DNA of 64,000 nt from Candidatus Sphingomonas phytovorans. Its GTDB lineage: Bacteria; Pseudomonadota; Alphaproteobacteria; Sphingomonadales; Sphingomonadaceae. The notes beneath the pieces were generated by a model. The model was not told where the DNA came from and did not search any database. It saw nothing but the letters and a program-made list of their open reading frames with translations. The DNA lies in contig CP119314.1 of NCBI GenBank assembly GCA_029202385.1, positions 2,234,501 through 2,298,500 on the forward strand. Direction: 5' to 3'. This document shows, in pieces, positions 1 through 9,771 of the stretch. Within the stretch, counting starts at the first letter, position 1, and the number at the start of each line of letters is the position of its first letter. The translations under genes and the position numbers were made by a program.

Positions 1-59
1 GGCGGCTTGCCCCGCCGCGCACGTCCGCTAGCATCGGGCGAAAGACAGGAGAGCGGGTC

Positions 60-1355
60 TTGCGTCATATCGCGATCATCGGTTCCGGACCGGCGGGCTA
101 TTACACCGCCGAGGCATGCCAGAAGACCTTCGGCGAGGAGGTCCGCGTCGACATCATCGATCGCCTCCCCGTCCCCTATGGCCTGATCCGCACCGGCGTC
201 GCGCCCGACCATCAGTCGATCAAGGGCGTCTCGCGCCGCTATGAAGCGGTGGCGCTGACCGACAATGTCCGCTTTGTCGGCAATGTCAGCGTCGGTCGCG
301 ACGTGACGATCGCAGAACTGGGTTCGCTGTACGATGCGGTGGTGCTGGCGACCGGCGCCCCGGCCGACAAGCCGCTTGGCGTGCCGGGAGACGATCTGCC
401 CGGCGTGGTCGGATCGGCGGCGTTCGTCGGCTGGTATAACGGCCATCCCGACTTCGCCGGCCTCAACCCGCCGCTCCACGGGCCCGGCGCCGTGGTGGTG
501 GGTGCCGGCAATGTCGCGCTCGACGTCGCGCGGATTCTCGCCAAGGCGGAGAGCGAGTTCGCCGGATCGGACATTGTCGGCCATGCGCTCGACCATCTCG
601 GCACCGCCACCCACGACCGGATCACCATCCTGGCACGACGCGGGCCGCATCAGATCGCGATGACGCCGAAGGAACTGGGCGAGCTTGGCCATCTCGACCG
701 CGCCGTGCCGCATGTCGACCCGGCCGATCTGCCCCCGGTCGAGGAGGATGCGGCGCTGGATCCGGGCCAGCGCAAGTCGGTCGCCCACCTGCGCGACTTC
801 GCGACTCGGACTGACCGGAAGCAGATCGATGTTGATTTCGATTTCTATGCGATGCCGGTCCGGGTCGAGGGCGACGGCAAGGCCGAACGGATGATCGTCG
901 AACGCACCGCGATCGACGCCGAAGGCCGCGCATCCGCCACGGGCGAGACCTATTCGGTGCCTGCCAGCCTCGTCATCAGTTGCATCGGCTATCGCACGCC
1001 GCCGATCGATGGCGTGCCCTATGACCAGAAGCTCGGCCGTTTCGCCAATCAGGACGGGCGCATCTCGCCCGGGCTCTATGCAGTCGGCTGGGCGCGACGC
1101 GGGCCGACCGGGACGATCGGCACCAACCGGCCCGACGGCTTCCTGATCGCCGAGCATATCGCCGCCGACCAGGCTGGCGACAGCGGTAAGGCCGGGCGGC
1201 CCGGCCTCGATTCGCTGCTCGCGAGCCGGAACGTCGATGTCGTCACCTTCCGCGACTGGCAGAAGATCGAGGCAGCCGAGATCGCCCGTGCTCGCAACGG
1301 CGCCCCGCGGGAGAAGTTCACCAGCATCGAGGAGATGCTCGGCGCACGTGGCTGA
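60..1355 (+). CDS. FAD-dependent ferredoxin/adrenodoxin--NADP+ reductase
   Basis: A 431-residue flavoprotein that would move electrons between NADPH and a ferredoxin. The FAD-binding glycine motif GSGPAGYYTAE is at about residues 8-18, the NADP-binding motif GAGNVALDVARIL at about 148, and the GWARRGPTGTIGTN signature of the adrenodoxin reductase/FprA class near residue 350. The length is normal for that class. The start is TTG at 60, preceded by a purine-rich CAGGAGA; the very next residues enter the FAD motif, so a later start is not possible. It stands alone ahead of a tRNA gene. The physiological ferredoxin partner is not in the window. Confidence 0.9.
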   Translation: MRHIAIIGSGPAGYYTAEACQKTFGEEVRVDIIDRLPVPYGLIRTGVAPDHQSIKGVSRRYEAVALTDNVRFVGNVSVGRDVTIAELGSLYDAVVLATGAPADKPLGVPGDDLPGVVGSAAFVGWYNGHPDFAGLNPPLHGPGAVVVGAGNVALDVARILAKAESEFAGSDIVGHALDHLGTATHDRITILARRGPHQIAMTPKELGELGHLDRAVPHVDPADLPPVEEDAALDPGQRKSVAHLRDFATRTDRKQIDVDFDFYAMPVRVEGDGKAERMIVERTAIDAEGRASATGETYSVPASLVISCIGYRTPPIDGVPYDQKLGRFANQDGRISPGLYAVGWARRGPTGTIGTNRPDGFLIAEHIAADQAGDSGKAGRPGLDSLLASRNVDVVTFRDWQKIEAAEIARARNGAPREKFTSIEEMLGARG

Positions 1356-1460
1356 GGCCGGCTTCTTTTGCCGCGCGACGAATGTGGGGTTGATGCCCGC
1401 GAAACGCTCGGCTAAGGGCCGTCGCCTTGCCGCGCGAGACAGCGCGGCTCGATCCCTGGT

Positions 1461-1537
1461 CGGGGAATAGCTCAGCCTGGTAGAGCACTGCCTTCGGGAG
1501 GCAGGGGCCGGAGGTTCGAATCCTCTTTCCCCGACCA
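1461..1537 (+). tRNA. tRNA-Pro (anticodon CGG)
   Basis: A 77-nt cloverleaf. The 7-bp acceptor stem CGGGGAA pairs with TTCCCCG and is followed by the discriminator A and an encoded CCA. The D arm contains AGCTCAGCCTGGTAGAGC, the anticodon arm is CTGCC-TTCGGGA-GGCAG with anticodon CGG, and the T loop has GGTTCGAATCC. Confidence 0.95.
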
Positions 1538-2083
1538 ATGGGACACGCGGATTTCCGCCATGTCATGTTCTTCGACGGGGCAGCGCCCGCAAGCTCGATA
1601 TGAACCTCATCGGCTGAATTGTTGGTCAGAAAACTACTTGCGATCAACGCGCGCCGCTTGAGGCCATGCAAAGCCGAACCTGCTTCGGAATAGTTCGCGC
1701 TGCCCACGGCAAGATCGTCAGCAGCGCCCACCATTCCATCGAAGGCTCGACTTCTGGATTTATTGTTCCGCAAACGTAACGGCTACGATGTCCATAGAAC
1801 AAGGATACCCAGGCGCGCTTTCCACGGCCTTGTGGAAAGGTCGGACATGACCGGAGAACATCGGCTTACAGGCACGGGGATGGTAACCATGAACAGCTGA
1901 TCTACGCCGGATCGCGATTGCCCACATTGTTGCCTGTCAGCAACAGTAGCAAGCGATAATACTGCTGAAACCGATACAATCCCAAAACGGCCCTATCGGT
2001 ACTTGACCTCCGCACATGCAGAGATAGCCTCGGTTCATCTAGATAAAACGCTTATATTTCTTATACAAATGGGGGTTTACAGG
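1538..2083. other. Intergenic region between tRNA-Pro and the autotransporter gene
   Basis: About 545 bases without a convincing gene; minus-strand reading frames here lack a plausible start and family features. A small perfect inverted repeat (CTTTCCAC at 1818-1825 with GTGGAAAG at 1832-1839) is present. The last 45 bases are AT-rich and probably carry the promoter and leader of the next gene, but no clear -35/-10 pair is seen. Confidence 0.6.
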
Positions 2084-5000
2084 ATGGATTCTTGCGTCTC
2101 GCGCGCGCGAAAGCGCGCATTCTTGCTCGCCACCGCCGCGACAATGTCGATCGTCATCGGCAACAGCGCACGGGCGCAGGAACACCCTACCGACATGATC
2201 CTGGAAGCGCAGGACAACAGGGTTTCAGCGTCCATCATCGACCCTAACATCGTCATCGCCCCGCCGGGCACCTCGGTCACCGATCGCGACCCGGTGAACG
2301 TCACCGGCGTCGGCCAGATGGTCATCGACCAGAAGAACGGCTTTATCGGCCTGTGCACGGGCACGCTGATCAATCCGCGTACCGTCATCTTCGCGGCGCA
2401 CTGCGTGAACGAGAGCCCGGCCGGCGCAGCGCAGGACCCCTGGGGATACGGCACCGGCACCGGCCAGTTGCCGATCGGTTTCGGATTCCAGACCAACAAC
2501 AATGTCGCGGGCAATTCGGCCTTCGGCCACTGGCTCAACGGCACCGCCGGCGGCGCGAAGTATCTGACGTCGATTTCCGAATACATGTATAACGTCAACC
2601 AGGTGCAGTATAACCCGCACTCGCTCGACCTCGGGCTCGCCAACAATTTCATCCAGGGCGACGTCGCGGTGGCGTCGCTCGATACGCCCGCTGCGAACGT
2701 GCCGACCTGGGCGCTGCTTTTCTCTGCACTTCCCGCGCCGGCCTCCATCAACGATACCACCGGCACCGGCTATCACGTCGTGATCAACGGCTATGGCAAT
2801 ACCGGTACCGCGACGTCGGGCAGCAATGTCGGCGTCGACTATCGCCGCCGTGTGGCCGAGAATTATCTGGGCCTGCTCGGTTCGCTCGATGACATCGATA
2901 TCGGCCTGTTCGGCATCACGCCGCGCGGCCGCCCGCAGAATCTGTATCAGATCGATTTCGACAGTGCCGGCCATTCCAACCAGTTCGATTTCAATATCTT
3001 CAAGGACAACGCCCTGCCGAAGGAAGGGATTACCGGTCCCGGCGATTCGGGCGGGCCGCTGATCCTCGACCAGGCCTATGCCAAGCAACTGGTGATCGCG
3101 GTGCTGTCTGGCGGCACGCGCTACTTCGCCCAGCAGCCTTCGGGCAGCTACGGCACGAGCGCCTTCTATCAACCGCTCTATCTGTTCTGGGACTACATCG
3201 CCGCCGCCAACCCCTATCGCTATGTCAGCGCGGTGGCCGGTGATGGCGCCTGGACCGATCCGACTCACTGGGTCACCACGGTCGACCCCGCCTACAATGT
3301 CCTCGTCAACGGTAAGCTGGTGAACGGGGTGCCGACAGCCCCCGGCGACGGCATCGCCGGCACCTCCGGCAAGTTCGGCCAGATCTGCGATCAGGAACCC
3401 GCCTTCCAGTATGACGTATGTTATGACGTGAAGACCGGCGTTTACTACGACCATAGCGTTCCGCAGGGAGGTAGCGAGTCAACCCCGACCGGCACGCAGA
3501 CGGCGGATGCGACCAGGGTTGCCGATACGACCAATGACGGCGCGCGGGCCACGAAGTCCTCGATAGAGGAAGCCCAGAATGGCAGTCAGGCAACCGGGGC
3601 CGTGCAGGCTGCGGCCGCCCTCCCCGCCGCCACCCTCGCCAATGGCCTGCCCGGCGCGACCAATTTCGTGCCGAACAATATTGATCCGAACGCGGCCAGC
3701 CACACCAACGCCCGCTATTTCGACGTGACATTGTCCGCCGCCGGTACGACCACGCTAAGCTCCGCCGTCACGGTGGATCGCTTCACCATGAACGGCCCCG
3801 CCGCCAAGCTGACCGTCGCATCCGGCGGCTCGCTGACCAGCCTGATCAACATCAATCATTTCGACGGCTTGGTCACCAACAACGGCACGATCACCACGAT
3901 CGGCGATTACCTGCTGCTCAGTGGCGGTATCACCGGCTCGGGCCGTTTCAACACGCCGTTCTTCACCAGCGTGTCGGGCACGATCGCGCCGGGGACGATC
4001 GGCACCACCGGCACCATCACCATCGGCGGCAACCTGATCCTCGCGTCCGGCAACCATTATCTGGTCGATCTCGGCCCGAACGGCGTGTCGGACAAGATCG
4101 TGGTGGTCCCGAACGGTTCCAGCACGGGCACCGCCAGCCTCGGCGGGTTCATCGGGTTCGCGCCGGCTACCGGCTACACCATCCGCGCCGGCGATACCTA
4201 TACGGTCCTGACGACCACGGCACCGATCGACGGCACCACCAAATTCATCGATCCGGCACCGCTCAGCGCGATCCTGACACCGCGCCTCACCTATCAGGCA
4301 ACCTCGGTGTCGGTCACCATCGATGCCGGTCTCTACGCCAATGTGGTGGGCAACACGCCGGTGCAGCAGGCCTATGCAAGGCTGCTCGACCAGGATCGTA
4401 TCGTCTATAACCGGCTCACCGATCTCTACGGCATCCTGGACATGCAGAATGCCGCGACGATCCGCTCGACCCTCGAGGGCCTTGCCCCGCGCGCCGAGAC
4501 GACTCGTCGGGCGCTGGGCACTGCCTCGGTCGACAATATGGGCCGCTTCTACCGCGACCGTCTCGCGTCGCTCGATCCCGGCAGCCTCGGTGGCACCGTC
4601 GCCATGATCGGGAAACCGTTCCAGATCGCTGCGCTTGCCTCGTCCGGCATGCCCGGTACGCCTGAGGTTCGCAGCGACGCCGGGGAAGGCATGGTCGCAC
4701 AGGAAGGCAGACTGCCCGAAACGATGAGCGCGTTCGTGGCCGGTGGCTATATCGACGGCAACAGCAGCTCGATGCCAACGGCGGTCCCGGTGACAGGCCG
4801 TGACCAGTTCCACGGCTTCTTCGTGGCGACGGGTCTCGAAACCGAAGTCGGTTCCCGCGGTCTGCTGGGCTTCTCCCTTGCCTATACCGACCTTGACGGC
4901 GCGCCGTCGCTGGCCAGCCACCAAGCGAGCAGCACGCTGTACCAGGGCACGCTGTACGGCAAGATCAAGACGGCGAGCGGCGCCTTCATCGACGCCACGT

Positions 5001-5557
5001 TCAGCGCCGGCGCGTTCAACTCCCGCACCGTGCGCAACGTCAATCTGGCCGGAACCAGCTATCGGCTGGTCGGCAAGGATCGATCGCTCCTGGTCTCGGG
5101 TGAAATCGGCGCCGGCACCACCGTCGCGCTCGGCAGTTCGATCGCCCTCGATCCACGCGTCTCGCTGCGCGGCACCCGGATCATGTTCGACACGATCGAC
5201 GAGACGGGCGGCGGCCCTGCCATGGCCTACAAGCCAGGCAATCTGGACAGCCTCCAGGCTCGCGCCGGCTTCAACGCCCACGGCAACAGCGCGACGGTCA
5301 AGCCATACGTCTCGGCCTATTGGGTCCATGATTTCGCCAAGCAGCCGGGCTTTATCGGCGCGAACTTTGTCGGCGGCGTCGGGCCAAACGCGCTCTTCGC
5401 GGTGGCGGGGGCCGACAATGACTGGGCCGAGGTCAGCGGCGGCGTAACCTTTTCGGCCAGCAAGAGGATCGAACTGTCGGTGGGCGCGAACACCACGGTC
5501 GGCCGCAAGGACGTGACCAACCAGAGCTATCACGGGACGATCAGGATCAACTTCTGA
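2084..5557 (+). CDS. Trypsin-like serine protease autotransporter
   Basis: A secreted protease of about 1157 residues, predicted to be exported by its own outer-membrane barrel (type Va). A signal peptide follows the charged start (MDSCVSRARKR, then a hydrophobic run ending near NSARAQ). The N-terminal S1 domain shows the triad: His106 in FAAHC, a likely Asp193 in GDVAVASLD, and Ser322 in GDSGGPL. A long passenger with Gly/Thr-rich beta-helix-like repeats follows (about 500-770). The last ~275 residues form an autotransporter beta-domain ending in Phe. ATG 2084 is chosen because GGGGG lies about 8 nt upstream and the signal peptide begins there; upstream ATG 2069 and TTG 2003 are also in frame. 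A perfect terminator follows. Substrate unknown. Confidence 0.88.
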   Translation: MDSCVSRARKRAFLLATAATMSIVIGNSARAQEHPTDMILEAQDNRVSASIIDPNIVIAPPGTSVTDRDPVNVTGVGQMVIDQKNGFIGLCTGTLINPRTVIFAAHCVNESPAGAAQDPWGYGTGTGQLPIGFGFQTNNNVAGNSAFGHWLNGTAGGAKYLTSISEYMYNVNQVQYNPHSLDLGLANNFIQGDVAVASLDTPAANVPTWALLFSALPAPASINDTTGTGYHVVINGYGNTGTATSGSNVGVDYRRRVAENYLGLLGSLDDIDIGLFGITPRGRPQNLYQIDFDSAGHSNQFDFNIFKDNALPKEGITGPGDSGGPLILDQAYAKQLVIAVLSGGTRYFAQQPSGSYGTSAFYQPLYLFWDYIAAANPYRYVSAVAGDGAWTDPTHWVTTVDPAYNVLVNGKLVNGVPTAPGDGIAGTSGKFGQICDQEPAFQYDVCYDVKTGVYYDHSVPQGGSESTPTGTQTADATRVADTTNDGARATKSSIEEAQNGSQATGAVQAAAALPAATLANGLPGATNFVPNNIDPNAASHTNARYFDVTLSAAGTTTLSSAVTVDRFTMNGPAAKLTVASGGSLTSLININHFDGLVTNNGTITTIGDYLLLSGGITGSGRFNTPFFTSVSGTIAPGTIGTTGTITIGGNLILASGNHYLVDLGPNGVSDKIVVVPNGSSTGTASLGGFIGFAPATGYTIRAGDTYTVLTTTAPIDGTTKFIDPAPLSAILTPRLTYQATSVSVTIDAGLYANVVGNTPVQQAYARLLDQDRIVYNRLTDLYGILDMQNAATIRSTLEGLAPRAETTRRALGTASVDNMGRFYRDRLASLDPGSLGGTVAMIGKPFQIAALASSGMPGTPEVRSDAGEGMVAQEGRLPETMSAFVAGGYIDGNSSSMPTAVPVTGRDQFHGFFVATGLETEVGSRGLLGFSLAYTDLDGAPSLASHQASSTLYQGTLYGKIKTASGAFIDATFSAGAFNSRTVRNVNLAGTSYRLVGKDRSLLVSGEIGAGTTVALGSSIALDPRVSLRGTRIMFDTIDETGGGPAMAYKPGNLDSLQARAGFNAHGNSATVKPYVSAYWVHDFAKQPGFIGANFVGGVGPNALFAVAGADNDWAEVSGGVTFSASKRIELSVGANTTVGRKDVTNQSYHGTIRINF

Positions 5558-5570
5558 TCGGGTCGTACTT

Positions 5571-5606
5571 GGGGCCGCTTCCATTCGGAAGCGGCCCCTT
5601 TTCTTT
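5571..5606 (+). terminator. Rho-independent terminator of the autotransporter gene
   Basis: A perfect 12-bp stem (GGGGCCGCTTCC with GGAAGCGGCCCC), a 4-nt loop ATTC, then TTTTCTTT. It begins 13 bases after the stop codon. Confidence 0.92.
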
Positions 5607-5655
5607 GTGCCGGATCTACGGAAAGACCCAGTCGGTAAATTGGAGGAGTAGGTAG

Positions 5656-6087
5656 ATGACGGCTGACGAGATCGAAATCGGCAAGGTGCTCGAAGAGCTT
5701 TATGGCACCGTTTCCGGACCGGCGGGTCCGCGCGACTGGTCGCGACAAGCGACAACGTTCCACGAGGACAGTCGGCAGATGCGCACCTGGATCGACACCG
5801 ACGGCAAGCCGGCGATCAGGATCATGACCCGCGACGGATATGCCGCCGATACGGCACCCTTCTTCGCCGAGAACGATTTCTACGAGATCGAAACCGCGCG
5901 GAAGATCAACATCTTCGGCAACATCGCCCATGTGTGGAGCATCTACGAGGCACGACGCGCGCCTGACGCGGACGAGCTGGATCGGCGCGGTATAAACTCA
6001 ATCCAGCTCTACAAGGATGAAAATGGCTGGCGAGTCATCAGCATGATCTGGGACAATGAACGTCCGGGTGTGGTCGCCAGCCTGTAG
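5656..6087 (+). CDS. NTF2-like / SnoaL-like small protein
   Basis: A 143-residue soluble protein with no signal peptide. The length and pattern (a helical N-terminus, then beta-rich segments such as HVWSIYEARR and NSIQLYKDENGWRVISMIWDNE) fit the NTF2-like cone fold used by SnoaL-type enzymes and by small binding or scaffold proteins. The strong Shine-Dalgarno GGAGGAG at 5642-5648 supports ATG 5656. It is separated from the autotransporter by a terminator and converges with the GGDEF-EAL gene, so it is probably monocistronic. Catalytic residues cannot be assigned; the fold call rests on local similarity only. Confidence 0.7.
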   Translation: MTADEIEIGKVLEELYGTVSGPAGPRDWSRQATTFHEDSRQMRTWIDTDGKPAIRIMTRDGYAADTAPFFAENDFYEIETARKINIFGNIAHVWSIYEARRAPDADELDRRGINSIQLYKDENGWRVISMIWDNERPGVVASL

Positions 6088-6179
6088 GCGGCGAGAACCG
6101 CTCGCTCGTTCGATATCTGGGGAATGGCCAGCCTGTGGCCTCCTCAAATCGCGCGAGGAGCGTGCACGAAGCAGCAGTC

Positions 6180-7856
6180 TTAGCCGCTCGCCTTCTGCCG
6201 ATCGTCTCCCCGCGACCAGGCGATGAACGCCTCTTCGTCCATCGGCGCGGCGATCGCATAGCCCTGGATTACGTCGCAGCCGATCACGCGCATCACGTCC
6301 GCCTGCGCCTGGGTCTCGATCCCCTCCGCCACGGCTTCGCAACCGACACCATGGATCAGGCCGACCACGGCGTGCGCGATCGTGCGCGCCTCCGCATTGT
6401 CGGCGATATGCTCGATCAGGCTGCGGTCCAGCTTGACCCGATCGACCGGCAGGTCGCGCAGTCGCGCGAGGTTCGAATAGCCGGTCCCGAAATCGTCGAT
6501 CGCGATCGTGGCCCCGTCGGCGCGCAGCAGCGCGATCGCCTCGATCACCTCCTCGCTGCAATGCATCGCCAGCGTCTCGGTGATCTCGAGCTCAAGCAGG
6601 CGTGCCGGCGCATTGGCCTCGCGCATCGCTTCGCGCAGCCTGCGGAAGAAGCCGGCATGATCAAGCTGGCGCGGGCTGATATTGATCGCGAGTCGCTGCT
6701 CGATGCCGATCCGGCCCCAGCGGGCAATCGTCTCCGCCACGGTGTCGATCACCCATTCGCCGATCTCGACGATCATGCCAGTCTCTTCGGCACGCTGGAT
6801 GAAGCTGCCCGGCAGCCTGACGCCGTCGCGCGGATGCCGCCAGCGGATCAGCGCCTCGGCCGCGACGATCTCGCCGCTCAACACCGCTACCTGTGGCTGG
6901 AAGACAAGGGTGAACTGGTCCTGCTCGATCGCCTCGCGCAGGTCACGCTCAAGCTGGGCGCGATCGGCGATCTGGCCGGCAAGCTCATCGGTGAAATGCT
7001 CGGCCCGGCCGCGTCCGTTCGCCTTCGCATGATACATGGCGGCATCGGCCGCGCGCATCAGGTCGGTCAGGTTCTCGCCATGTTGCGGGCGGAGTGCGAT
7101 CCCGATCGACGCGCCGATCTCGACGTCGTTGCCGACCAGGTCGAACGGCTCGCTGAGCGCGAACAGCACACCGCGCCCGATCCTCGCCGCCTCGGCCGGA
7201 TCGGCGACGCCGGAGAAGAACATGGTGAACTCATCGCCAGCGAGGCGACCGATCAGCGGTTGCGGCACACCCGTCTCGACCGTCACCCGATCGGCCACGG
7301 CGCGGATCCGATTGGCGACCATGCCGAGCAGCATGTCCCCCATCGCATGGCCCATCGTATCGTTGACGCCCTTGAAGCGATCGAGATCGATGAAGAACAA
7401 CGCCGCGCTCATCCCCGGCGCCATGTCTGTCAGCGCCCGCTCGCAGGTGCGGCGGAAATTGGTCCGGTTGGGCAGCGAGGTGACTGGATCGAACATGGCC
7501 AGCCGGTGGACGCTCTCCAGGTTCGCGCCGAGTTGCTGGAACAACCCGTTCATCGCACGCGCCAGTTCCGGCACATTCTCCTCGATCTCGGCGGGAATCT
7601 CCCCGTCGAGATCGCCGTGCGCGGCACGGGTGAGACGCGCGATCGCTGCGTCGATGGCAGCCGCGGTCGAGGCGATCGAGCGTTCGGCGGAGGCCCAGCA
7701 CATCACCGCGCACACCACCGCCGGGATGAGCGCGCGCGAGATATTGTCGATGCCGATCTGGCCGTTGGACGTCGCCACCAGCGCCAGGATGAAAGCGACC
7801 GCCCCCGCGCACATCGCGAACACGATTGCACGACTCTTGAGCGACACTCCTTCCAT
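6180..7856 (-). CDS. GGDEF-EAL domain membrane protein (cyclic-di-GMP turnover)
   Basis: A 558-residue putative diguanylate cyclase/phosphodiesterase. Two hydrophobic helices (about 8-28 and 38-58) anchor it and are followed by a HAMP-like helical linker. The GGDEF domain carries AGDEF at about 206-210, a tolerated variant. The EAL domain has EALIRWRHP at about 334, DDFGTGYSNLARL, KLDRSLI and EGIETQAQ, so phosphodiesterase activity looks intact. The frame opens far upstream, but ATG 7856 is preferred: AGGA precedes it and the first membrane helix begins a few codons later. Cyclic-di-GMP often controls exopolysaccharide output in proteobacteria; a link to the cluster 20 kb away is only inference. 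Confidence 0.9.
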   Translation of the reverse strand: MEGVSLKSRAIVFAMCAGAVAFILALVATSNGQIGIDNISRALIPAVVCAVMCWASAERSIASTAAAIDAAIARLTRAAHGDLDGEIPAEIEENVPELARAMNGLFQQLGANLESVHRLAMFDPVTSLPNRTNFRRTCERALTDMAPGMSAALFFIDLDRFKGVNDTMGHAMGDMLLGMVANRIRAVADRVTVETGVPQPLIGRLAGDEFTMFFSGVADPAEAARIGRGVLFALSEPFDLVGNDVEIGASIGIALRPQHGENLTDLMRAADAAMYHAKANGRGRAEHFTDELAGQIADRAQLERDLREAIEQDQFTLVFQPQVAVLSGEIVAAEALIRWRHPRDGVRLPGSFIQRAEETGMIVEIGEWVIDTVAETIARWGRIGIEQRLAINISPRQLDHAGFFRRLREAMREANAPARLLELEITETLAMHCSEEVIEAIALLRADGATIAIDDFGTGYSNLARLRDLPVDRVKLDRSLIEHIADNAEARTIAHAVVGLIHGVGCEAVAEGIETQAQADVMRVIGCDVIQGYAIAAPMDEEAFIAWSRGDDRQKASG

Positions 7857-7930
7857 CGCGATCCTAGAGACTCCCCCGGGGGTGGCGGACAAGAATCGTC
7901 CGGTCGAACGGCGATCATCGCCGCCAGAGG

Positions 7931-8506
7931 TTAAGATTTCGATGGGCGCGGTCTGCGCAGGATGATGTAAAGCGCCCCTGCCCCGCCATGACGCGGGTGC
8001 GCGCCGCGCACTGCGGCGATCGACGTCGCATGACGAGATCCGGCCAGCCAGTCGCCCACCGCGGCCCGGATCGCACCACGCGCGTGCGGCCGCTCGCTCT
8101 CGGCCCGCGGCGGTTTGCCAGTCACGAGCAGGACCAGGCGGTCGCCGCTCCGGATCGCCTGGTCGAGCGCGCTGTCGAGCAGCGCATAGGCCGAATTCAG
8201 CGTATGGCCGTGCAGGTCGATCGCGCAATCAGGCGACACCAGCCCGCGCGACAGCTGGCGATCCCAGCTTCCGTCAAGCGTATTGCCGGGCGCGCGATCC
8301 TGTTTCGACGGCGCTGGCGGCTTCTGCACCGGCGGCCTGGTCGCCGCCACGCGCTGTGCCTTTGCTGATGGGGCCTTTGCCGGCGCGGGAGCGGGAGCCG
8401 CCACAGGCGGCACCTTGACCGCCACGCGCGGCCGGATCGGCCGCACGCTCGCCATCACCCGCGCCCACAGCGCGGCTTCATCCGGGGTCAGCGGGCGGTC
8501 GGCCAC
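7931..8506 (-). CDS. Smr domain protein (MutS2 C-terminal-like)
   Basis: A 191-residue protein with a Pro/Ala-rich basic N-terminal half (about 20-75) and a C-terminal Smr domain: DLHGHT at 97-102, LLVTGK at 126-131, and the closing HGGAGALYIILRR. Smr domains bind nucleic acid and some cut it. The start overlaps the mltA stop codon by one base, so translation is probably coupled to the mltA/Tim44 operon. This standalone Smr next to MltA and a Tim44-like protein is a common alphaproteobacterial arrangement; its cellular target is not evident. Confidence 0.87.
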   Translation of the reverse strand: MADRPLTPDEAALWARVMASVRPIRPRVAVKVPPVAAPAPAPAKAPSAKAQRVAATRPPVQKPPAPSKQDRAPGNTLDGSWDRQLSRGLVSPDCAIDLHGHTLNSAYALLDSALDQAIRSGDRLVLLVTGKPPRAESERPHARGAIRAAVGDWLAGSRHATSIAAVRGAHPRHGGAGALYIILRRPRPSKS

Positions 8507-9771
8507 TAGGGAAGCTGGGCGCCCCCGCCCCCCGTCAGCCGCGCCAGCGTGCCGACCGGCAAAAGCAGGAAGGCGGTGCCCCGCGCCGACATGCCCCCGG
8601 CAATCGCGCGGGCATCATCGCCCGCGCCCCAGAAGGTGTCGAACCGATTGCTGCCCCGGATCGCACCGCCAGTATCCTGCGCGATCCACAGCCCTGTCGC
8701 ATCGGTACGGTCCATCGACAGGAAGACAGGGGCACCGAGCGGCACGAACTTCGGATCGGCCGCCGCGCTCACGCCACCCGAGACCGGCAGGCCGAGCGCA
8801 CCGAGCGGAGCGCCCTGCTGCTCGCGAAAGAACACATAGCTCTTGTTCTCGCGCATGATCGCGCGGCCTTCCTCGGGATGGGCATGGAGCCAGGCGACGA
8901 TGCCCTGCATCGAGGTCTGTCCCGGGGCGAGCAGCCCGCGCTCGCGCATCAACGCGCCGATCCCGGTATAATCGCGGCCGTTCTGGCTGTCATAGCCGAT
9001 CCGCATCACTGATCCGTCGGGCAGGCGGAGCCGCCCCGAGCCCTGGATCTGGAGGAAGAACAGCTCGACCGGATCGGCCGCCCAAGCAATGATCGGCGCG
9101 CGCTGCGCCAGCATGCCCTGTTCGATCGCGGTGCGGTCGAAATAGGGCACGAAATTGCTGCCATCCACGCGCCCGCGAATCTTCTTGCCTTTCAGGTCGG
9201 CGCTGAACTGGCCGAGATCGACATCGACCAGGTCGGACGGGCGGCCATAGATGGGCACGTCATAGCCGCGACGCCGATCACGCGAGCCGACGATCTCGGG
9301 CTCGTAATAGCCGGTTGCGAAGGCCTTGCCGTCGCCGACCTGAACGGTTTCGAACCATTGGGCGAAGAAGGCGCGCGCATCGCCCGATCCTGCCGTGCTG
9401 GCGGCAGCGCAGGCAGGCTGCCAGTCAGTCCCGCGCGTCAGGCCCGAGGCATCGGTGCGGCGCTGCAACGTCGCGCAGGAGATGCGGAACGCGGCGAGCG
9501 CCCTTCCCGCCTGGGCTTCGTTGATCGGCAGCGAATAAAGCGGCGGACCCGCGACGAGCCCAGCCTTGGCGGCAGTCGCCGAGCCGGGCACGGCAACCGC
9601 CGGAGCGGGTGCGATCGGCGTCGCGGCCACCGGCCGTCGAACCGGCGGTCCGGCATGGGAGGAAGGAACACCCGGAGAGGAGGGAACACCCGGCCGCGGC
9701 ACGACCCCGCCACCACAGGCGCTCAGCATCAGGGCGAGCGCGACAATCCCCCCGCGGTGCACGGCCGTCAC
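8506..9771 (-). CDS. mltA: Membrane-bound lytic murein transglycosylase A
   Basis: A 421-residue lipoprotein that cleaves peptidoglycan glycan strands to give 1,6-anhydro ends. A signal sequence with lipobox LSAC (Cys about 19) is followed by a Pro-rich linker, then the MltA barrel with FFLQIQGSGRLRLPDG and GYDSQNGRDYTGIGALM, and a C-terminal 3D domain with IAQDTGGAIRGSNRFD, which includes the expected catalytic aspartate. ATG 9771 overlaps the end of the upstream Tim44-like gene by four bases (ATGA), showing translational coupling. The domains and length fit MltA well. Confidence 0.93.
   Translation of the reverse strand: MTAVHRGGIVALALMLSACGGGVVPRPGVPSSPGVPSSHAGPPVRRPVAATPIAPAPAVAVPGSATAAKAGLVAGPPLYSLPINEAQAGRALAAFRISCATLQRRTDASGLTRGTDWQPACAAASTAGSGDARAFFAQWFETVQVGDGKAFATGYYEPEIVGSRDRRRGYDVPIYGRPSDLVDVDLGQFSADLKGKKIRGRVDGSNFVPYFDRTAIEQGMLAQRAPIIAWAADPVELFFLQIQGSGRLRLPDGSVMRIGYDSQNGRDYTGIGALMRERGLLAPGQTSMQGIVAWLHAHPEEGRAIMRENKSYVFFREQQGAPLGALGLPVSGGVSAAADPKFVPLGAPVFLSMDRTDATGLWIAQDTGGAIRGSNRFDTFWGAGDDARAIAGGMSARGTAFLLLPVGTLARLTGGGGAQLP

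Noticed and set aside
3755..5755. Very long minus-strand open frame (666 codons) opposite the autotransporter gene
   Set aside because: It is Arg/Asp/Gly-rich with no recognisable motif and lies exactly antisense to a strongly supported gene; such shadows are usual at high GC.
6135..7934. 599-codon plus-strand frame opposite the GGDEF-EAL gene
   Set aside because: Antisense shadow; the minus strand has intact AGDEF and EAL signatures.
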